From Acuticoccus sp039034015 (lineage in GTDB: Bacteria; Pseudomonadota; Alphaproteobacteria; Rhizobiales; Amorphaceae): a DNA stretch of 64,000 bases. The stretch lies in assembly GCA_039034015.1 (NCBI GenBank), contig JBCCBM010000004.1, forward strand, positions 62,001 through 126,000, written 5' to 3'. This document shows, piece after piece, positions 17,163 to 26,413 of the stretch. Positions within the stretch are counted from its first letter, which is position 1, and every line of letters starts with the position of its first letter. A model generated the notes under the pieces. It made no database searches. It was not told the DNA's origin and was given only the letters and a program-made list of their open reading frames with translations. A program made the position numbers and the translations under genes.

Positions 17163-17840
17163 ATGGCCGCCAGCCCCCACGGCTTCACCGATCGCAGTTT
17201 TAAGTTTTTGGCCGACCTTGCCAAAAACAACGAGCGTGAGTGGTTCAACGACAACAAGGCCCTGTTCCACGAGGTCTTGGAGGCCCCGTTTCTGGCGCTT
17301 CTGGAGGATCTGTCCGACCGCCTCAGCGATGCCGACATCCCGCTGAAGGGTGGCAAGAAAACCATGTTCCGCATGAACAGGGATGTGCGGTTTTCCAAGG
17401 ACAAGCGCCGGTATAAAGAAAATGTCGCCGGCCTTCTGACGCCCTCAGGCACGAAGAAAGAGATGGCAGGGCTGGTCTACTGCGATATTCGCGCCGATGG
17501 TGGGATGGCAGCGGCCGGATACTACAACCTTGCGCCCAAAGCGCTGGGGCCAATGCGCGACAAGATGGTGGCGGACGAGGCGGGCTTCCAAGAGGCGCTC
17601 GACGCGCTGTCGGCGGCCGGACTTTCGCTCAAGACCGAGAATGCGCTTTCAACCATGCCGCGGGGTTTTACGGAGCATGCTGATCACCCCCACGCCTGGG
17701 CGATCAAGTTAAAATCCGTCATCGTCATGGAGCCCATGCCGAAGACGGCGTGGAAGTCTGGCGATGTGGCGGACCGGGTTGAGCGGATCGCCCGGGGGGC
17801 GATGCCGCTCTTCCAGTTTTTCGCGCCCGATCAGGTGTAG
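17163..17840 (+). CDS. DUF2461 (TIGR02453) family protein
   Basis: 225 residues with AGGAG upstream of the ATG. It begins GFTDRSFKFLADLAKNNERE and continues MFRMNRDVRFSKDKRRYKEN, the hallmark of DUF2461, a widespread soluble family without known function. It is divergent from the HAD gene. Its last 10 bases overlap the end of the convergent DctP gene of TRAP system 2. Confidence 0.85.
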   Translation: MAASPHGFTDRSFKFLADLAKNNEREWFNDNKALFHEVLEAPFLALLEDLSDRLSDADIPLKGGKKTMFRMNRDVRFSKDKRRYKENVAGLLTPSGTKKEMAGLVYCDIRADGGMAAAGYYNLAPKALGPMRDKMVADEAGFQEALDALSAAGLSLKTENALSTMPRGFTEHADHPHAWAIKLKSVIVMEPMPKTAWKSGDVADRVERIARGAMPLFQFFAPDQV

Positions 17841-18880
17841 CGGTAGGGTCGGCCGGCCTTCGCCATCACTTCGTTATACTCTTTGAAGATGCCGACGACT
17901 TTGGCTTTTGTTTCCGACTCGGCAGCAATTTCGTCCCAGAACGCGCGGCCGGCCTCTTCCACCTTCGCCCACTCATCATCGGGGATGGAGGTGAGCTGCA
18001 TCTTGTCGCCGCCCACGCGCAGCGCCGCTTCGCCGCCCCAATACCAATGCTGGCGATAATAGTGGGACTGTTCGCAGCACACGCGGAACAGCATTTTGAG
18101 GTCGTCCGGCAGGTCGTTCCACTTGCCCATGTTGGCGAAGAAGTGGCCGATCCACGCGCCCGAAATATTGTTGGTGAGGAAGTAGTTGGTCACGTCCGCC
18201 CAACCGACGGTGTAATCTTCGGTGATGCCGGACCAGGCGATGCCGTCAAGCTCACCGGTCTGCACGGCGACTTCAATATCTTCCCAAGGCAGCGTCACCG
18301 GGACAACGCCGAACTGCGACAAGAACCGGCCCGCCGTTGGGAAGGTGAAGACGCGCTTGCCGTCAAGGTCGGCGAGCGAGCGGATCGGGTCTTTGGTGGC
18401 AAAGTGGCACGGGTCCCACGCGCCGGCGGAGATGTGTTTGACGCCGACTTTGGAATACTCTTCATCCCAGATTTCGTTGAGGCCATACTGGTTGAAGAGG
18501 ACTGGCACGTCGAGCGAATAGCGGGATGCGAACGGGAAGTAGCCGCCGAAGACGGTGACCTCGGTGGGCGATTGCATGGAATCATCGTCCGATTGCACCG
18601 CGTCGATAGTGCCAGACTGCATGGCGCGGAAAAGTTCGGATGTCGGCACGAGTTGATCGGCGAAGAAAAGCTCGATCTGCATGCGGTCGCCGGCGATCGA
18701 GTTGAACATGTCGATGGCGGGTTTGACCACATGTTCGGCAAGGGCGGGGCCGGCGTAGGTCTGCAGGCGCCACGTGATGGTGGACTGCGCGCGGCCAACG
18801 GCGGGGGCGGCGAGGACGGCGGGCGCGGCGGCGGCCCCCGTCAAAAACTTACGGCGTGTTGTCACTGACGTGTCTCCCAA
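17831..18880 (-). CDS. TRAP transporter solute-binding protein, DctP family (system 2)
   Basis: 349 residues with a twin-arginine signal (TTRRKFLTGAAAAPAVLAAP), so it is probably exported folded. DctP patterns include FRAMQSGTIDAVQSDDDS and EVAVQTGELDGIAWSG. At the place where most DctP proteins have the carboxylate-binding Arg (GLKIRVP-like), this one reads DGKRVFTFPT, which appears to put Phe there. That would suit a ligand other than a simple carboxylate. It is the last gene of a seven-gene operon with DctM and DctQ, an iron ADH, an ALDH, a GS-like ligase and an amidohydrolase. Confidence 0.88.
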   Translation of the reverse strand: MGDTSVTTRRKFLTGAAAAPAVLAAPAVGRAQSTITWRLQTYAGPALAEHVVKPAIDMFNSIAGDRMQIELFFADQLVPTSELFRAMQSGTIDAVQSDDDSMQSPTEVTVFGGYFPFASRYSLDVPVLFNQYGLNEIWDEEYSKVGVKHISAGAWDPCHFATKDPIRSLADLDGKRVFTFPTAGRFLSQFGVVPVTLPWEDIEVAVQTGELDGIAWSGITEDYTVGWADVTNYFLTNNISGAWIGHFFANMGKWNDLPDDLKMLFRVCCEQSHYYRQHWYWGGEAALRVGGDKMQLTSIPDDEWAKVEEAGRAFWDEIAAESETKAKVVGIFKEYNEVMAKAGRPYRYT

Positions 18881-18886
18881 GGTGGA

Positions 18887-20209
18887 TTACTTGCCATAGA
18901 CGGTTTCCGGCAACCAAAGCGCGATCTGCGGAAAGGTCATGACGATGGCGAGGGCAAGAACCATCACCCCAACAAACGGGATGATGGAGCGATAAATGTC
19001 TTGGAGCGCGATTTCGGGCGGGGCCATCGCGCGCATCAAGAAGAGATTGTAGCCAAAGGGCGGCGTCATGTACGCGATTTGCGTGGTGATCGTGTAAAGG
19101 ATCCCGTACCAGATGAGATCAAACCCGAGCGCGCCCACGAGTGGCACGTAAAGCGGCGCGACGATGACGAGCATTGCTGTGTCATCCAAAAATGTCCCCA
19201 TGATGATGAACGACAGTTGCATCATGATGAGGATCATCCAGGGCGACAGCTGAAGATCTTCGCGGAAGAGCCCTTCGATCGCCTTCACCGCGCCAAGCCC
19301 ATCGAACACTGCACCAAAGGCGAGCGCAGCGGCGATGATCCACATGAACATGCACGAGATGCCGAGGGTTTGACGCACGGATGTTTCAAACACCGCCCGC
19401 GTCATCCGCCCCTTCAAGGTTGCGGCAAGAAACGCGACAATGGCGCCAAGGGCCGAACTCTCCACAAGCGACGTCCAGCCGTTGACGAAGGGGATCATCA
19501 TCGAAAAGAAGATCACAAACGGCAAGATCCCAGCGCGCAGAAGGCGCAATTTCTCGGCGCGGGGAAGATCGCGCTCTTCGAGGGGGAGGGCGGGGCCAAG
19601 ATTTGGCTGCAGCCGACACCGCACGACAATGTAAAGGATGAAGAGCGCGGCCATCATCAAACCTGGCAAGATGCCGGCGAGCCACAATTGCCCCACCGGT
19701 TGGCGCGCAATCATCGCGTAGAGCACCAGAACAACCGAGGGCGGGACAAGGATACCCAAAGATGAGCCAGCCTGGATGACGCCCGTCACCATGCGCTTGT
19801 CGTACCCACGGCGCAAAAGTTCGGGCAGCGCGATGGTGGCACCGATCGCCATGCCGGCGACAGAGAGCCCGTTCATGGCCGAAATCAGCACCATCAAGAT
19901 GATGGTGCCGATGGCAAGCCCGCCGCCAAGCCCGCCCATCCACACGTGGAACATCTTGTAAAGATCATCCGCAATGCGACTTTCGGACAGGATGTAACCC
20001 ATGAAGATGAACATCGGCAGCGTGAGCAACGGATACCAATTCATCAACTTCATGAGGCCGGAAAAGCCAAAGTCTGACCCGCCCTGACCGTAAAGCGCGA
20101 TGGCGGAGACGACGGCGACAAAGCCGATGGCCCCGAACACCCGTTGCCCGGTGAGGAGCATCACCATCATGGAAGAAAACATCAGGATCGCGATGAGTTC
20201 ATAGGTCAT
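18887..20209 (-). CDS. TRAP transporter large permease, DctM family (system 2)
   Basis: 440 residues, strongly hydrophobic with about twelve helices. DctM signatures are visible (WYPLLTLPMFIFMGYILSES, AGSSLGILVPPSVVLVLYAM, GTFLDDTAMLVIVAPLY). It is the transport subunit that works with DctQ and the Tat-exported DctP. Its start overlaps the DctQ stop by 4 bases, and DctP begins 6 bases after its own stop. Confidence 0.93.
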   Translation of the reverse strand: MTYELIAILMFSSMMVMLLTGQRVFGAIGFVAVVSAIALYGQGGSDFGFSGLMKLMNWYPLLTLPMFIFMGYILSESRIADDLYKMFHVWMGGLGGGLAIGTIILMVLISAMNGLSVAGMAIGATIALPELLRRGYDKRMVTGVIQAGSSLGILVPPSVVLVLYAMIARQPVGQLWLAGILPGLMMAALFILYIVVRCRLQPNLGPALPLEERDLPRAEKLRLLRAGILPFVIFFSMMIPFVNGWTSLVESSALGAIVAFLAATLKGRMTRAVFETSVRQTLGISCMFMWIIAAALAFGAVFDGLGAVKAIEGLFREDLQLSPWMILIMMQLSFIIMGTFLDDTAMLVIVAPLYVPLVGALGFDLIWYGILYTITTQIAYMTPPFGYNLFLMRAMAPPEIALQDIYRSIIPFVGVMVLALAIVMTFPQIALWLPETVYGK

Positions 20210-20808
20210 CGCGCCGGCACCTCACGCCCGGTGAGCCGCAAGACGTCTTTGGCAAGCTCTGATAAAGACTGTAACATCATCAACAACACCCCGATGAGGA
20301 TGATGGTTTTGACGGGCCACATTTGCGGGCGCCACAGGGTGCGCGAGCGCTCCAGAAAGCCAAGCTCCGCGCTCGCCGCCTCCGGCCCACCCGTCACGAA
20401 CGCGGCCCCCAGCCCCGCGAAAAACGAGACGGGCTCTTGCTGAAAGTGCCCCAGAGAATAGGCGGTGGACCCCAGTCCCCCATAAAATACGACGCCCAAG
20501 TAAAACAGAAGAAATAGCACTGTCACCGCGTCAAATGCTGCCTTGCGACGAAGGCTCCACCCGCTATAAAGCAGGTCCATGCGAACGTTTGCGCCCATCT
20601 GGATGGCATAGGCGCCGCCCAACACAAAATAGCCCATCATCGTAAATTGGGCCATCTCAAGCGTCCAGTGGGATGGAGAAAAGAACGTCTTTGAGATCGA
20701 CGACCAAGCCAAGATCCCAATCAGCACAAAGATGAGGTACATGGAGAGCCGGCCCACGCGATAGTTGATCGCGTCCACCACCACAATGTACCCCCTTAAA
20801 ACTCTCAT
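20206..20808 (-). CDS. TRAP transporter small permease, DctQ family (system 2)
   Basis: 200 residues with four hydrophobic segments (LSMYLIFVLIGILAWSSISK, FTMMGYFVLGGAYAIQMGAN, a third near residues 95-115 and a fourth near 165-185). It contains the DctQ pattern GANVRMDLLY. The start overlaps the stop of the upstream alcohol dehydrogenase by 4 bases. A longer loop (~120-160) than in system 1 separates helices 3 and 4. Confidence 0.85.
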   Translation of the reverse strand: MRVLRGYIVVVDAINYRVGRLSMYLIFVLIGILAWSSISKTFFSPSHWTLEMAQFTMMGYFVLGGAYAIQMGANVRMDLLYSGWSLRRKAAFDAVTVLFLLFYLGVVFYGGLGSTAYSLGHFQQEPVSFFAGLGAAFVTGGPEAASAELGFLERSRTLWRPQMWPVKTIILIGVLLMMLQSLSELAKDVLRLTGREVPAR

Positions 20809-21956
20809 TCGCTGAGCGCTTCATCATAAAGCGCGGCAACAGCGCCAGCGGTGAGTGGGATGGGGTTGCCACCGCCCGCAGGGTCCCGCAGCGCCATCTC
20901 CACCATATCGGGCACCCGCTCGCGCGACACGCCCATGGCCGACAGGGTGGGGATCGAGAGCTGCCGGTTCAGCGCCGCCACAAAGCCCAAAAACCCATCA
21001 AACCCGCCCTCAAGCCCCAAAAACGCCGCCGCCCGAGCGATTTTGGGCTCAATGGCCGGGCGGTTGAAGCGCAACACGGCGCCCATCACAGCCGCATTCG
21101 TCGTCCCATGGTGGGTGCCATAGAGGGCGCCGATGGGGTGCGACAAAGCGTGGATTGCCCCAAGTCCTTTTTGGAACGCCACCGCGCCCATGGCCGCCGC
21201 CGCCATCATGTTGGCCCGCGCCTCAAGGTTTCCCCCATCGGTGTAGGCGGTCAACAGGTTGTCCTTGACAAGGGCGAGACCGTTGAGCGCGATCCCCTCG
21301 CTCATGGGATGATAAAAGGGGGACGAATACGCTTCCAAACAATGGGCAAACGCGTCCATCCCTGTCCCCGCCGTGATCGCGGGCGGCATGGTGACCGTCA
21401 ACTCTGGGTCGGCGATGACCGTGGCGGGCAAAACCTTTGGGTGGAAGATGATTTTCTTCTCGTGGGTCGCCGAATTGGTGATGACACTCGCCCGCCCCAC
21501 CTCCGACCCGGTGCCAGCCGTGGTGGGGACGGCCACGATCGGGGCAATCGCCGCATCATCAGCCCGCTTCCACCAATCGCCAACATCCTCAAAATCCCAA
21601 ACCGGGCGGGATTGGCCCGCCATGAAGGCGATCATCTTGCCAAGGTCAATGCCTGAGCCGCCGCCGAACGCCACCACACCATCGTGCCCCCCGGCGCGAT
21701 AGGCGGTGAGCCCCGCGTCAAGGTTTGCGTCCGTGGGGTTGGGGTCCACCTCGGCAAAAAGGGCGCGCTCGTGGCCGGCGGCCGCCATTGCGTCCAGAGC
21801 GCGGGCGGTGACGGGAAGCCCCGCAAGCCCCCGGTCGGTCACAAAAAGCGGCCGGGTGATGCCGGCGAACGCCAGCGCCTTGCCAAGCTCTTCGAGGCGA
21901 CCGGCGCCAAAGCGGATCGCGGTGGGGTAGGACCAATTGACCGACGCAACGCTCAT
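20805..21956 (-). CDS. Iron-containing alcohol dehydrogenase
   Basis: 383 residues from the ATG at 21956, which overlaps the ALDH stop (ATGA). It has the nucleotide-binding GGGSGIDLGK, PTTAGTGSEVG, and the metal-binding region with Asp/His ligands (ITAGTGMDAFAHCLEAY, ALSHPIGALYGTHHG). Iron ADHs oxidise primary alcohols to aldehydes with NAD. In this operon its likely role is to oxidise an alcohol group on the imported or gamma-glutamylated substrate and to feed the adjacent aldehyde dehydrogenase. The substrate is inferred, not shown. Confidence 0.92.
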   Translation of the reverse strand: MSVASVNWSYPTAIRFGAGRLEELGKALAFAGITRPLFVTDRGLAGLPVTARALDAMAAAGHERALFAEVDPNPTDANLDAGLTAYRAGGHDGVVAFGGGSGIDLGKMIAFMAGQSRPVWDFEDVGDWWKRADDAAIAPIVAVPTTAGTGSEVGRASVITNSATHEKKIIFHPKVLPATVIADPELTVTMPPAITAGTGMDAFAHCLEAYSSPFYHPMSEGIALNGLALVKDNLLTAYTDGGNLEARANMMAAAAMGAVAFQKGLGAIHALSHPIGALYGTHHGTTNAAVMGAVLRFNRPAIEPKIARAAAFLGLEGGFDGFLGFVAALNRQLSIPTLSAMGVSRERVPDMVEMALRDPAGGGNPIPLTAGAVAALYDEALSE

Positions 21957-23329
21957 CGGCTCACCCTCTTGAGATGGAAGGATTTTGGCCGCGTCACCGC
22001 GTGGTAGCCGAGCGGCGAGAGCGCAGCGCCGCGGCCGGTCGCCTTGCAGCCCGTCCAGCACAGCGCCGGGTCCAGATAATCGGCCCGGTTCATGAAGACA
22101 GTGCCGGTCTCAAGCTGGTCGCCGAACGCCTCCGCCCGCTCAACATCACGGGTGCAAATGGCGGCGGTGAGGCCGTAGTCGGACTGGTTCATCAGCGCCA
22201 ACGCCTCTTCGTCGGAGGCGACCTTCATGATCCCCACCACGGGCCCAAAGGTCTCCTCCGTCATGACGCGCATGGTGTGGTCCACCCCCGTCAGCACGTT
22301 GGGCGACAGGTACGCGCCGCCATCATCGGCCGCCTGCGGGGCGAGGTGGGCGACCGCCCCTGCCGCGACCGCCTCTGCCACCTGCCCACGCACCAGGGCC
22401 GCAAAGCGGGTGTGCGCCATCGGCCCCAGCGTGGTCGCCGGGTCGAGGGGATTGCCAAGGGTGAGGTCGGCGGCAAACGCGATCGCGCCTTCCACAAACG
22501 CATCGTAGCGCGCCGCGTGCACATAGATCCGCTCAATGCCGCAGCAGCACTGCCCGGCGTTGAAGAGGGCGCCATCCATCAGCGTTGCAACGGCGCCCGC
22601 AACGTCGGCATCCTCCATCACGTAGCCAGGGTCTTTGCCGCCAAGTTCGAGCCCCACAGTGGCGAATGTGCCGGCCGCCGCCCGCTCCACCGTCCGGCCC
22701 CCCGCGACGGACCCCGTAAAATTCACAAAATCGAACGCCCGCGCGCCGATCAGCGCCGCGGTGGTGTCATGGTCGAGGAAGAGGTTTTTGAACACATCCT
22801 CCGGAACGCCGGCGTCCACAAACGCGCCCACAATGCGCTCGGCCACCAAAAGCGTTTGGGTGGCGCCCTTGAGGGCCACCGTGTTCCCGGCAATCAGCGC
22901 CGGGACGATGGTGTTGATGGCCGTCAAATACGGGTAGTTCCACGGCGCAATGATGAGCGCAACGCCCTGGGGCACGCGCTTGATCTGCCGGCGAAAGGTG
23001 GGCCCATCCTCCACCACCGTTGGCAAAAGCGCCTCGGCGGCGATGGCGGCCATGTGCTCGGCCCGCTCCCGCACACCGGAGAATTCGCCGCCATAGCGCA
23101 CCGGCCGGCCCATCATGTGGGCAAGCTCCACCACCGCGTCGTCCATGGCCGTCAGCCGCGCAACGCCGGCGTTCACAAGGCGCACCCGCTCCGCCAGCGG
23201 CAGGGCGGCCCAGGCGGGCTGTGCGGCGCGAAGGTCTTTCGCCGCCGCCCGCGCCGCCTTCAGCGACAGCGCCTCACGCTCGGCAAACACGGACCCGTCG
23301 ATGGGGGAGATGCAGGTGAGCCGGGTCAC
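21953..23329 (-). CDS. NAD(P)-dependent aldehyde dehydrogenase
   Basis: 458 residues. The catalytic Cys lies in NAGQCCCGIERIYVH, the general-base Glu in GLELGGKDPGYV, and the cofactor and fold motifs APWNYPYLTAINTIVPALIA and EETFGPVVGIM are present. It oxidises an aldehyde to the carboxylate. Overlaps of 4 bases with both neighbours place it between the GS-like ligase and the alcohol dehydrogenase, so it should take the aldehyde made by that dehydrogenase. Confidence 0.93.
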   Translation of the reverse strand: MTRLTCISPIDGSVFAEREALSLKAARAAAKDLRAAQPAWAALPLAERVRLVNAGVARLTAMDDAVVELAHMMGRPVRYGGEFSGVRERAEHMAAIAAEALLPTVVEDGPTFRRQIKRVPQGVALIIAPWNYPYLTAINTIVPALIAGNTVALKGATQTLLVAERIVGAFVDAGVPEDVFKNLFLDHDTTAALIGARAFDFVNFTGSVAGGRTVERAAAGTFATVGLELGGKDPGYVMEDADVAGAVATLMDGALFNAGQCCCGIERIYVHAARYDAFVEGAIAFAADLTLGNPLDPATTLGPMAHTRFAALVRGQVAEAVAAGAVAHLAPQAADDGGAYLSPNVLTGVDHTMRVMTEETFGPVVGIMKVASDEEALALMNQSDYGLTAAICTRDVERAEAFGDQLETGTVFMNRADYLDPALCWTGCKATGRGAALSPLGYHAVTRPKSFHLKRVSR

Positions 23330-24687
23330 GCGAGCTCAAACCCCCGCTCAATTTCCCAATCGGTGACGGCGGCGTCAAAGGCCTCCTGCTCCCATTCGGC
23401 CGCGCGCACATAGTGGTCCACCACGGGGTCGCCGAACGCTGCGCGCAGCATGGTGGAGCCGCGAAGGGTATTCGTCGCATCGCGCAAGGTGAGGGGGACT
23501 TCCGCGCCCGTCCCCTCATAGGCGTCACCGCTGGCAGGCTCACCGAGGGAAAGGCCCTCTTCGATGCCCGCAGCGCCGGCGGCCAGAAGCGCGGCCATCG
23601 CCAGATAGGGGTTAAGGTCCGCCCCGCCGAGCCGGCACTCCACCCGCACCCCCGGCGTCCCATCGGCGACCAGGCGGAAGGCGGCGGTCCGGTTGTCCAC
23701 CGACCAGACGGCGCGGGTTGGCGCAAAGGTCCCCTTGCGGAAGCGCTTGTAGGAATTCACGTAAGGGGCGCAAAACACCATAATTTCAGGCGCATAGGCA
23801 ATCAGCCCGGCCATGTACGCCTCCATGAGGGCCGACATGCCGAACCGGCGCGACGGATCGTGGAAGGCGGGCCCCTCCGCCCCTTTCAGCGATTGGTGAA
23901 TGTGCGTTGCCGAGCCCACCTTGTCGGCCCGCCATTTGGCGATGAACGTTGCGGTGTGGCCGGCTGCAAACGCGCACTCTTTCGCGGCGTGCTTGGCAAT
24001 GGTGTGATAGTCGGCCGCCAGCACGCCTTCACCGTAGCGAATGTTGAGTTCGTGCTGCCCCGTCTCCGCCTCGCCCTTCGATCCTTCCACGGGGATCCCG
24101 GCACCATAAAGCCCGTTGCGCAGCGGGCGCAGCACGGTCTCTTCCTTGGTGGTCTGCAAGATGTGGTAGTCTTCGTTGACGCCCGACAAGGTTTCAAGCG
24201 GCCGATAGCCCGCGCGGCGCAAGCTATCCGGGTCACTGCGAAACAAAAAGAATTCCAGCTCCGTCGCAAGGCACGGCGTGTAGCCGAGCGCCTCAAGCCG
24301 CGCGATCTGCGCCTTCAGCATTTGCCGCGGGGCGTGGGGCACCGGGGCGTGGGTGTGATGATCCAAAATATCGCACAGCACCAGCGCCGTGCCGGGGAGC
24401 CAAGGCACGAGGCGCAGCGTCGCAAGGTCCGGCTTCATGATATAGTCGCCGTAACCCTTGTCCCATGATGATGATTTAAAACCCTCAACCGTGTACATGG
24501 GAAGATCTGTGGCCAGCAAGTAATCGCAGCAGTGGCTTTCCTTGTGGCCGCCATCGCAAAAGTGCGCGGCGTGCAGGCGCTTGCCCATCAGCCGGCCTTG
24601 CATATCCACAATGCAGGCAAGCACGGTGTCGATCCGCCCGTCCGACACCGCTTCCTGCAGCGCTGCCATCGTCAAGTTGCCGAGCAT
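23326..24687 (-). CDS. Glutamine-synthetase-family ligase (gamma-glutamylamide synthetase type)
   Basis: 453 residues; GGAGG lies 4 bases before the ATG at 24687. GS-fold patterns are clear: ELEFFLFRSDPDSL, GEAETGQHELNIRYGE, GSATHIHQSL and PTRAVWSVDNRTAAFRLV, with a C-terminal RLGGADLNPYLAMAALLAAG. The N-terminal beta-grasp opens TVLACIVDMQGRLMGKRL, as in PuuA/IpuC-type enzymes that join glutamate to amines rather than to ammonia. Clustered ADH, ALDH and amidohydrolase genes fit a gamma-glutamylation pathway. It is unlikely to be the housekeeping GlnA, because it is embedded in a catabolic operon. Confidence 0.88.
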   Translation of the reverse strand: MLGNLTMAALQEAVSDGRIDTVLACIVDMQGRLMGKRLHAAHFCDGGHKESHCCDYLLATDLPMYTVEGFKSSSWDKGYGDYIMKPDLATLRLVPWLPGTALVLCDILDHHTHAPVPHAPRQMLKAQIARLEALGYTPCLATELEFFLFRSDPDSLRRAGYRPLETLSGVNEDYHILQTTKEETVLRPLRNGLYGAGIPVEGSKGEAETGQHELNIRYGEGVLAADYHTIAKHAAKECAFAAGHTATFIAKWRADKVGSATHIHQSLKGAEGPAFHDPSRRFGMSALMEAYMAGLIAYAPEIMVFCAPYVNSYKRFRKGTFAPTRAVWSVDNRTAAFRLVADGTPGVRVECRLGGADLNPYLAMAALLAAGAAGIEEGLSLGEPASGDAYEGTGAEVPLTLRDATNTLRGSTMLRAAFGDPVVDHYVRAAEWEQEAFDAAVTDWEIERGFELA

Positions 24688-25490
24688 TTTGCCTCCAAAA
24701 GGCCGGTCACCGAGAGCGCCCGCTCCACCATCGGAAAAAGCCGCGCGGCCATGGCGTGCGCCGCCTCCCGCGTTGCCACAAGGTCGTTGCGCACTTCAAT
24801 CATTGCGGCCGCGATCCCGTTCTCAGTCCCATGAACCTTCAGCGTGTGCGCGACACCATCGGCGGCGCTGTAGGGCTGATTGAGCCCCGTGGCGAGCCCT
24901 TCCGGCGCATGATCCACCATCGCGCGGGCGAGCGCCGGCTCGCGATCATGGATCACCCCAAGCTCCACCGCGCGCGGGCCCCCGTGCCAAACCGGCGTAA
25001 ACGTGTGGATGGTGATGAGCGCCACCGGCCGCACCGCCGCAATCACCGCCGAAAGCTTCGCGCAAAACGGCGCATAAACCGCCGCGAACCGCGCCTCCCG
25101 CGCGCCCGCCGAGAGCCCCGCATTGCCAGGCACCGCCACCCGCTCAACCCGATCCGGCATCGCAGAAGGTTCGCCCCGCGCGCGGTTCAGATCGTAAACA
25201 AGCCTCGAAAGTGTGCCCGCCACAAGCGGCGCATCAAACCGCGCGGCAAGCGCCTTTGCGAGCTCCAGCGCCCCAGGGTCCCACACCGCGTGGCTGAACC
25301 GGTCGCCGGCCGAAAGCCCCAAATCGCCTAGCGCTGCGGGAATGGTTGGCGAGGCATGCTCGCACACAAACACCAGCGGGGCAGGGCGCGCGGCACCCAC
25401 CACCGTCACCGGGTCAACATCGTCGGGGGCGAGGATGACGTCCAAGGCCGCTCCCTGCGTGGCGCGCGTGTCTTGAGAAAAAGTTTTCAA
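24672..25490 (-). CDS. N-formylglutamate amidohydrolase family enzyme
   Basis: 272 residues. The family signature VFVCEHASPTIP near the N terminus supplies metal-binding residues, with FSHAVWDPGA, ALITIHTFTPVW and MIEVRNDLV further on. Family members hydrolyse N-acyl glutamates with zinc. As first gene of the operon, 16 bases overlapping the GS-like gene, it may release glutamate from a gamma-glutamyl product at the end of the pathway. That role is inferred from context. Confidence 0.88.
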   Translation of the reverse strand: MKTFSQDTRATQGAALDVILAPDDVDPVTVVGAARPAPLVFVCEHASPTIPAALGDLGLSAGDRFSHAVWDPGALELAKALAARFDAPLVAGTLSRLVYDLNRARGEPSAMPDRVERVAVPGNAGLSAGAREARFAAVYAPFCAKLSAVIAAVRPVALITIHTFTPVWHGGPRAVELGVIHDREPALARAMVDHAPEGLATGLNQPYSAADGVAHTLKVHGTENGIAAAMIEVRNDLVATREAAHAMAARLFPMVERALSVTGLLEAKCSAT

Positions 25491-25549
25491 CGCCCGCCGC
25501 GATGCGTCAAGGTCTTTTCACGAACGCCCCCCATCGGAGACCGCCATCT

Positions 25550-26413
25550 GTGGCCGACGAACCCACCGTGAGAGAGCGCATTGCCCGCGCGGGGCGCCTC
25601 ACCGCGGCCGAGCGCACCGTCACCGACACGCTCACCCAAAATTACCCGGCCAGCGGCCTCCTTTCGATCACCCAGCTGGCCAAAGAGGCGGGCGTCTCCG
25701 CGCCCACCGTTGCCCGCACCGTGAAGAAATTGGGGTTTGACGGCTTTGCCGCCTTCCACGCCGCGCTGGTGGCGGAGGTGGAGGCCCGGGCCAAAAACCC
25801 CATCGAAAAGCGCGCCCGCTGGGCCCACGATGCGCCCGAGCACCACGTCCTCAACCGCCTCACCGCGCAGGTGAGCCACAACATTGCCCAAACCCTCTCG
25901 GCCGTGGACCCCGCCGCCTTCGACGCGGCAAAAGCGCTCCTCGCCGACCCCGCCCGCCGGCTTCACATTGTGGGCGGCCGTATCACCCAGTCGCTGGCGC
26001 AATACTTCTTCACCCACATGGAGGTGATCCGCCCCAACGTTGCGCTCCTCTCCGCGTTGCCAGCGACCTTCGCCCACGCACTGGTCGACATGGGGAACGA
26101 CACCCTCGTCGTCTTCGACATCCGCCGCTACGAGGAAAGTCTTGAGCGCCTCGCCACCCTTGCGGTGGAGCGGGGCGCGGCCGTCATCCTCCTTACCGAC
26201 CAGTGGGGCTCACCGGTGGAGACGGTCGCGCGCCACACCTTTCGGGCAAGGGTGGAAATCCCCTCCGCCTGGGATTCCAATGTTGCGACCCTCGTCCTCA
26301 CCGAAGCGCTGATCGCCGCCGTCGGCGATGCGGACTGGCCCGGCACCGCCCAGCGCTACGACCGTCTGGAAACCCTCATGGACGCCGCCCGCATTTTCTC
26401 ACGCCGGAGTTAA
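25550..26413 (+). CDS. MurR/RpiR-family transcriptional regulator with SIS domain
   Basis: 287 residues from the GTG at 25550, preferred because CGGAGA lies about 10 bases upstream; an ATG at 25502 is in frame but has no clear site. The N-terminal HTH_6 domain reads LTQNYPASGLLSITQLAKEA then APTVARTVKKLGFDGFAAF. The C-terminal SIS domain (~120-260) has LHIVGGRITQSLAQYFFTH, a sugar-phosphate binding fold. It is divergent from the seven-gene TRAP/gamma-glutamyl operon and is the likely regulator of it. Its last 15 bases overlap the end of the convergent hydrolase gene. Confidence 0.9.
   Translation: MADEPTVRERIARAGRLTAAERTVTDTLTQNYPASGLLSITQLAKEAGVSAPTVARTVKKLGFDGFAAFHAALVAEVEARAKNPIEKRARWAHDAPEHHVLNRLTAQVSHNIAQTLSAVDPAAFDAAKALLADPARRLHIVGGRITQSLAQYFFTHMEVIRPNVALLSALPATFAHALVDMGNDTLVVFDIRRYEESLERLATLAVERGAAVILLTDQWGSPVETVARHTFRARVEIPSAWDSNVATLVLTEALIAAVGDADWPGTAQRYDRLETLMDAARIFSRRS

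Noticed and set aside
23413..24468. 351-codon plus-strand ORF opposite the GS-like gene
   Set aside because: Shadow of the GS-family reading frame; composition is Arg/Gly/His-rich with no motif.
23326..24687. Housekeeping glutamine synthetase glnA
   Set aside because: The gene overlaps catabolic neighbours in a TRAP operon and its N terminus is of the PuuA/IpuC type; no glnB or other nitrogen-control gene is present.
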